A stretch of 64,000 nt of DNA from V1-33 sp964523105 (GTDB lineage: Bacteria > Verrucomicrobiota > Verrucomicrobiia > Verrucomicrobiales > V1-33), in the NCBI GenBank assembly GCA_964523105.1, contig CAZFZN010000013.1, forward strand, positions 62,001-126,000, given 5' to 3'. Made by a program: the position numbers and the translations under genes. The notes beneath the pieces were generated by a model that was given only the letters and a program-made list of their open reading frames with translations, made no database searches and had not been told where the DNA came from. Each line of letters opens with the position of its first letter. The stretch's first letter is position 1. Shown here in pieces: positions 60,923 to 64,000 of this stretch.

Positions 60923-62215
60923 ATGAAACACGCGCCCATTCCCGCCGAACTTTTCAAATCGAACCGCGACCGCCTGCGCACGCTCCTGCCGGAAAAATCA
61001 CTGGTCATCGTCAATGCGAACGACATCCCGCCGACCAACGCCGACGGCTCGATGATTCCCGTTCCGAACAGCGACTTGTTTTACCTGACCGGCGTGGCGC
61101 AGGAGGAGAGCATCCTCGTGATCTGTCCGGACGCGCACGAGGAGAAGCACCGGGAGATGCTCTTTCTGCGCGAGACCAGCGATACCATCAAAGTGTGGGA
61201 GGGTCACAAGCACACGAAGGAGGAGGCGAAGAAGATCACCGGGATCGAGCGCATTCACTGGCTGAGCGAGTTCCCCGTGCTGATGCGGCGGCTGATGTGT
61301 GAGAGCGATCACGTGTTCCTCAATTCCAACGAGCACGCGCGGGCCGGGATCGTCGTGGAAACACGCGAGGCGCGCTTTGTGCGCGAGACGATGGCGGCAT
61401 GGCCGCTCCACACCTATCACCGGCTGGCGCGGCTGCTCCAGGAGTTGCGGCCGGTGAAGTCGGACCAGGAGATCAAACTGCTCAAGGAGGCCTGCGCCAT
61501 CACGCGCGACGGATTTCTGCGTGTGCTCAAACTGGTGCAGCCCGGCGTGAGTGAGCCGGACGTGGAGGCGGAGTTCGCGCATGAATTCATCCGCCGCCGC
61601 GGACGCTTTGCCTACAATCCCATCATCGCCAGCGGCGCCAATGCCTGCGTGCTGCATTACAACGACAACGATCAGGTGTGCCAAAAGGGCGACCTGCTGC
61701 TCCTCGATGTCGCGGCGAGTTATGCGAACTACAATGCCGACCTCACGCGCACCATTCCGGTGAGCGGGAAATTCACGAAACGGCAGAAGGAGGTGTATAA
61801 CGCGGTGCTGCGGGTGATGCGCGGCTGCATCGCGGCGCTCAAACCCGGCAAACTGCCGAAAGACTGGCAGAAGGAGGCGGAAGCCATGATGCAGGAGGAA
61901 CTGCTGCAGCTGAAACTGATCACCCCGCGCGAGGTGAAAAAGGCGGAGAAGGAGGACCCTGACAAGCCGGCGCTGAAAAAGTATTTCATGCACGGCGTGG
62001 GCCACCCGCTGGGACTGGACGTGCATGATGTCGCCAATATCGGCACTCCGTTCGCCGCCGGCTGGGTCATGACGGTGGAGCCCGGCATTTACATCCCGGA
62101 GGAGGGCTTCGGCGTGCGGCTCGAGAACGACGTGCTCATTACCCGCGAGGGCGTCGTGGACCTCATGGAGGACATTCCCGTCGAGGCGAATGAAATCGAA
62201 AAGCTGATGCGGTGA
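60923..62215 (+). CDS. pepP: Xaa-Pro aminopeptidase (M24B)
   Basis: A 430-residue protein: N-terminal creatinase-like domain and the M24 catalytic domain with all five metal ligands in context, LLLLDVAASYANYNADLTRT (two Asp), HGVGHPLGLDVHD (His), VEPGIYIP (Glu) and VRLENDVLIT (Glu). It removes N-terminal residues that precede proline. The start is the ATG at 60923; longer readings extend through the antisense of the GNAT gene. Confidence 0.92.
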   Translation: MKHAPIPAELFKSNRDRLRTLLPEKSLVIVNANDIPPTNADGSMIPVPNSDLFYLTGVAQEESILVICPDAHEEKHREMLFLRETSDTIKVWEGHKHTKEEAKKITGIERIHWLSEFPVLMRRLMCESDHVFLNSNEHARAGIVVETREARFVRETMAAWPLHTYHRLARLLQELRPVKSDQEIKLLKEACAITRDGFLRVLKLVQPGVSEPDVEAEFAHEFIRRRGRFAYNPIIASGANACVLHYNDNDQVCQKGDLLLLDVAASYANYNADLTRTIPVSGKFTKRQKEVYNAVLRVMRGCIAALKPGKLPKDWQKEAEAMMQEELLQLKLITPREVKKAEKEDPDKPALKKYFMHGVGHPLGLDVHDVANIGTPFAAGWVMTVEPGIYIPEEGFGVRLENDVLITREGVVDLMEDIPVEANEIEKLMR

Positions 62216-62224
62216 GCACCTGCG

Positions 62225-63139
62225 TCACTTCACGGGTGTCATGGTCCGCTTCAGCTGGCCGCTGGATTTGATAATGATTTCCACCTCCCTGTCCTCCTGC
62301 TTCATGGTGTAAGTGAGCGACATGTCACTCGCCGCCCGCTCCGTGAGTGCCGCGCTGATCTTCGCATCGCGCGCGAGCGCGAAGGTGGAGTCGTGAGTCG
62401 TCGAGTAGTTCTTCAACACGGCATTCTCCGGAAGGTCCTTGAGCCGGGAAAAAGCGACCGACTGCGAGAGGATGATGGTATCGCCTTCGTGCCCTGAGAC
62501 CGTCACCGGTCCCTTGTAGGTGGCGCGCAGTTTGGAGTTTTCCTTGTCCACCTCCAGTCCCGAGGCGGCGGCATACACCTCGGCGAAGCGCTTGAGATCC
62601 GGCTCCCAGCGGTCGCCCGGCGCGACCGGACCTGGCGGCGCGAAGGCTTCATCCACCGGCTCATCCATTCCGGAGAAGCGCGGCAGCACCTCGCGCAGTC
62701 CCTCCATGAGCACACCCTGCACTTCTCCGCCGTGGGCGAAAAAAGTGCCCTGGAACTTGTCCACCTTCGCCGTGACCACCGTGCCCGGCTCGAATCCTTC
62801 TTCCCCGCCGCCGGTGCTGAGCGCCATCTTTTTCACTGTAAAGGTATAGCCCGTGACCGCGCCCGATTTCTCCGAAACTGCCGTCACCTCCAGGGTTCCC
62901 TCAAGACTCACATCGAGATTTCTCGCGCCGGGACCCGGGTGGCGTTCGTTCTCGACCATGAAATCCGTCGTCGAGTGCATCGTGTAGCTGGCGGAAAGCT
63001 CATACTTCGCGCCTTTCGTTTCGGGGCGGTGAAAAACGATGGTGCGTTTGTCCGCGGCGGGCGCGGCGGGTTTGTCCTGGGCGCGGAGAGTTGCCGCGAC
63101 TGCGGCGAGGGCGACAAAAGTGAGCAGGCGGAGATTCAT
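62225..63139 (-). CDS. Secreted protein of unknown function
   Basis: A 304-residue protein with a signal peptide (MNLRLLTFVALAAVAATLRA) and a beta-rich body lacking cysteines, with segments such as GAKYELSASYTMHSTTDF, GTLEVTAVSEKSG and TFALARDAKISAALTE. A DUF-type family in Verrucomicrobiota is likely, but I cannot name it. The start is the ATG at 63137-63139. It converges on the aminopeptidase gene (9-bp gap). Confidence 0.65.
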   Translation of the reverse strand: MNLRLLTFVALAAVAATLRAQDKPAAPAADKRTIVFHRPETKGAKYELSASYTMHSTTDFMVENERHPGPGARNLDVSLEGTLEVTAVSEKSGAVTGYTFTVKKMALSTGGGEEGFEPGTVVTAKVDKFQGTFFAHGGEVQGVLMEGLREVLPRFSGMDEPVDEAFAPPGPVAPGDRWEPDLKRFAEVYAAASGLEVDKENSKLRATYKGPVTVSGHEGDTIILSQSVAFSRLKDLPENAVLKNYSTTHDSTFALARDAKISAALTERAASDMSLTYTMKQEDREVEIIIKSSGQLKRTMTPVK

Positions 63140-63248
63140 ACACCGCCATGCTGCACGAGGCCGGCAAACGGGCAACGCCTCAATGCGGCATCCGCAACGC
63201 CGGGGCTTGCCGTGCCGCGGGCGCTGTGCCATGCGAAGGTTCATTCCC

Positions 63249-64000
63249 ATGCACACACCCGCCCGTTTTACCGCCGCCGCTCTCGTCTTGTCGTTCGCCT
63301 CCGTCGCGTTTGCCGACGGTCCCTTTTACGGCGATCCGCCGGATGAAACGCATCCCTGGAGCATTCACGATCCAAACCGCCCTCAGCCGCCGCTGGTGAC
63401 GCCGGGGACTTTCAGCACTCAGGAGCAGCCGGGCAAGCCGCCGTCGGACGCCGTGATCCTCTTCGACGGCACGGCGGAATCCCTGACCAAAAACTGGGAG
63501 GCCGACAAGTCGCCCGCCGAGCCTACCAAATGGATCGCGAAGGACGGCGCCATGCAGTGCCTGCCGGGCAGCGGCTACGTGCGCACGAAGTCGCAGTGGG
63601 GCGACTGCCAGCTGCACGTCGAATGGTCCGCGCCGGCCAAAGTGGAGGGCAACAGTCAGGGCCGCGGCAACAGCGGCGTCTTTCTCATGGGCCAGACCGA
63701 AGTTCAGGTCCTGGACAATTACAACAACCCGACCTACGCCGACGGATTCGCCGGCTCGGTGTACGGCGTCAATCCGCCGATGGCCAACGCCCTGCAGCCG
63801 CCCGGCCAGTGGCAGGTCTATGACATCATCTTCCGGCGGCCCGTTTTCAAGGACGGCAGGATGCTCGACAGCGGGCGTCTCACCGTGCTGCTGAATGGCG
63901 TGGTCGTGCAGGACGCCACGCCGCTGGAGGGCGGCGGCGGTCACAAGGGCCGCAGCAAGGACCATCCGTTCCCTGACAAAGGCCCGCTCAAGCTCCAGGA
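63249..64000 (+). CDS. DUF1080 family secreted protein (3' end outside window)
   Basis: The first 250 residues: signal peptide (RFTAAALVLSFASVAFA), then a DUF1080 jelly roll (AVILFDGTAESLTKNW, KWIAKDGAMQCLPGSG, CQLHVEWSAP, GNSGVFLMGQTEVQVLDN, GQWQVYDIIFRRP, LTVLLNGVVVQDATPLEG). Unlike the copy at 21792 it has an N-terminal extension before the domain. A hydrolase of glycans such as 3-keto-disaccharides is expected for the family. Confidence 0.87.
   Translation, partial: MHTPARFTAAALVLSFASVAFADGPFYGDPPDETHPWSIHDPNRPQPPLVTPGTFSTQEQPGKPPSDAVILFDGTAESLTKNWEADKSPAEPTKWIAKDGAMQCLPGSGYVRTKSQWGDCQLHVEWSAPAKVEGNSQGRGNSGVFLMGQTEVQVLDNYNNPTYADGFAGSVYGVNPPMANALQPPGQWQVYDIIFRRPVFKDGRMLDSGRLTVLLNGVVVQDATPLEGGGGHKGRSKDHPFPDKGPLKLQ

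Overview
The window looks like a chromosomal segment of a Verrucomicrobiota-type bacterium (PVC superphylum). It is GC-rich and dominated by secreted or Tat-exported proteins. Lineage markers seen in the translated sequence are two DUF1501 proteins, two DUF1080 glycan hydrolase-like proteins, two PEP-CTERM proteins, Ig-like and 'FYRLR'-ended surface proteins, two Tat-signal Gfo/Idh/MocA oxidoreductases and a fused CcoN-CcoO oxidase. This is inference from families; no rRNA or tRNA gene was seen to fix the taxonomy.

Layout. 1-10.2 kb (all minus strand): a truncated OmpR-type response regulator, an LTA-synthase-like membrane enzyme, an Ig-like surface protein, a beta-barrel protein with a His-rich loop, a PEP-CTERM protein, a small CALC-motif protein and a secreted beta-propeller/cytochrome c protein. 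10.5-18.1 kb: a cbb3 oxidase locus reading on the minus strand as kinase-like gene, ccoS, ccoNO, ccoQ, then a block of unrelated genes (membrane protein, toxin-antitoxin pair, histidine phosphatase), then ccoP and ccoG. The first three are coupled by 4-bp GTGA/ATGA overlaps. 18.3-22.5 kb: a PIN-TRAM protein, a MauE/DoxX-like gene and a Y1 (HUH) transposase bracketed by 222-bp perfect direct repeats of the doxX 3' end, then DUF1080. 22.6-33.2 kb: a plus-strand run of secreted proteins (two cohesin-like paralogues, a cysteine-less thioredoxin-fold protein, a CHRD protein, a vanadium-haloperoxidase-like protein, DUF1501, an amidohydrolase).

33.3-44.2 kb: an FAD oxidoreductase, MoeB-rhodanese, an SDR, an ABC-2-like membrane protein, TatA, a nuclease-fold protein, a SulP transporter and an oxidoreductase. 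TatA is noteworthy because at least four neighbouring proteins carry Tat-like signals. 44.2-49 kb: a decayed region with a transposase remnant, a palindromic repeat, a coupled pair of helical-repeat proteins and a toxin-antitoxin pair whose toxin is frameshifted. 49-64 kb: an ABC-F protein, DUF1501, an oxidoreductase overlapping an EamA transporter, a REP-flanked RAYT transposase, a YqeY-like protein, an ATP-grasp ligase/M20 peptidase pair, a decayed esterase, a GNAT acetyltransferase divergent from Xaa-Pro aminopeptidase, and a second DUF1080 protein running off the right end.

Points most worth a second look: an over-represented heptamer CCTGACA (47 sites counted by eye, about six-fold above a composition-based expectation, mostly on the coding strand); the transposase between 222-bp perfect repeats; the 4-Cys kinase-like protein coupled to cbb3 assembly; the ATP-grasp/M20 ligase-hydrolase pair; three copies of a long palindromic repeat, one nested in another repeat; and apparently leaderless promoters in front of several genes. 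No CRISPR array, prophage or complete composite transposon was found.
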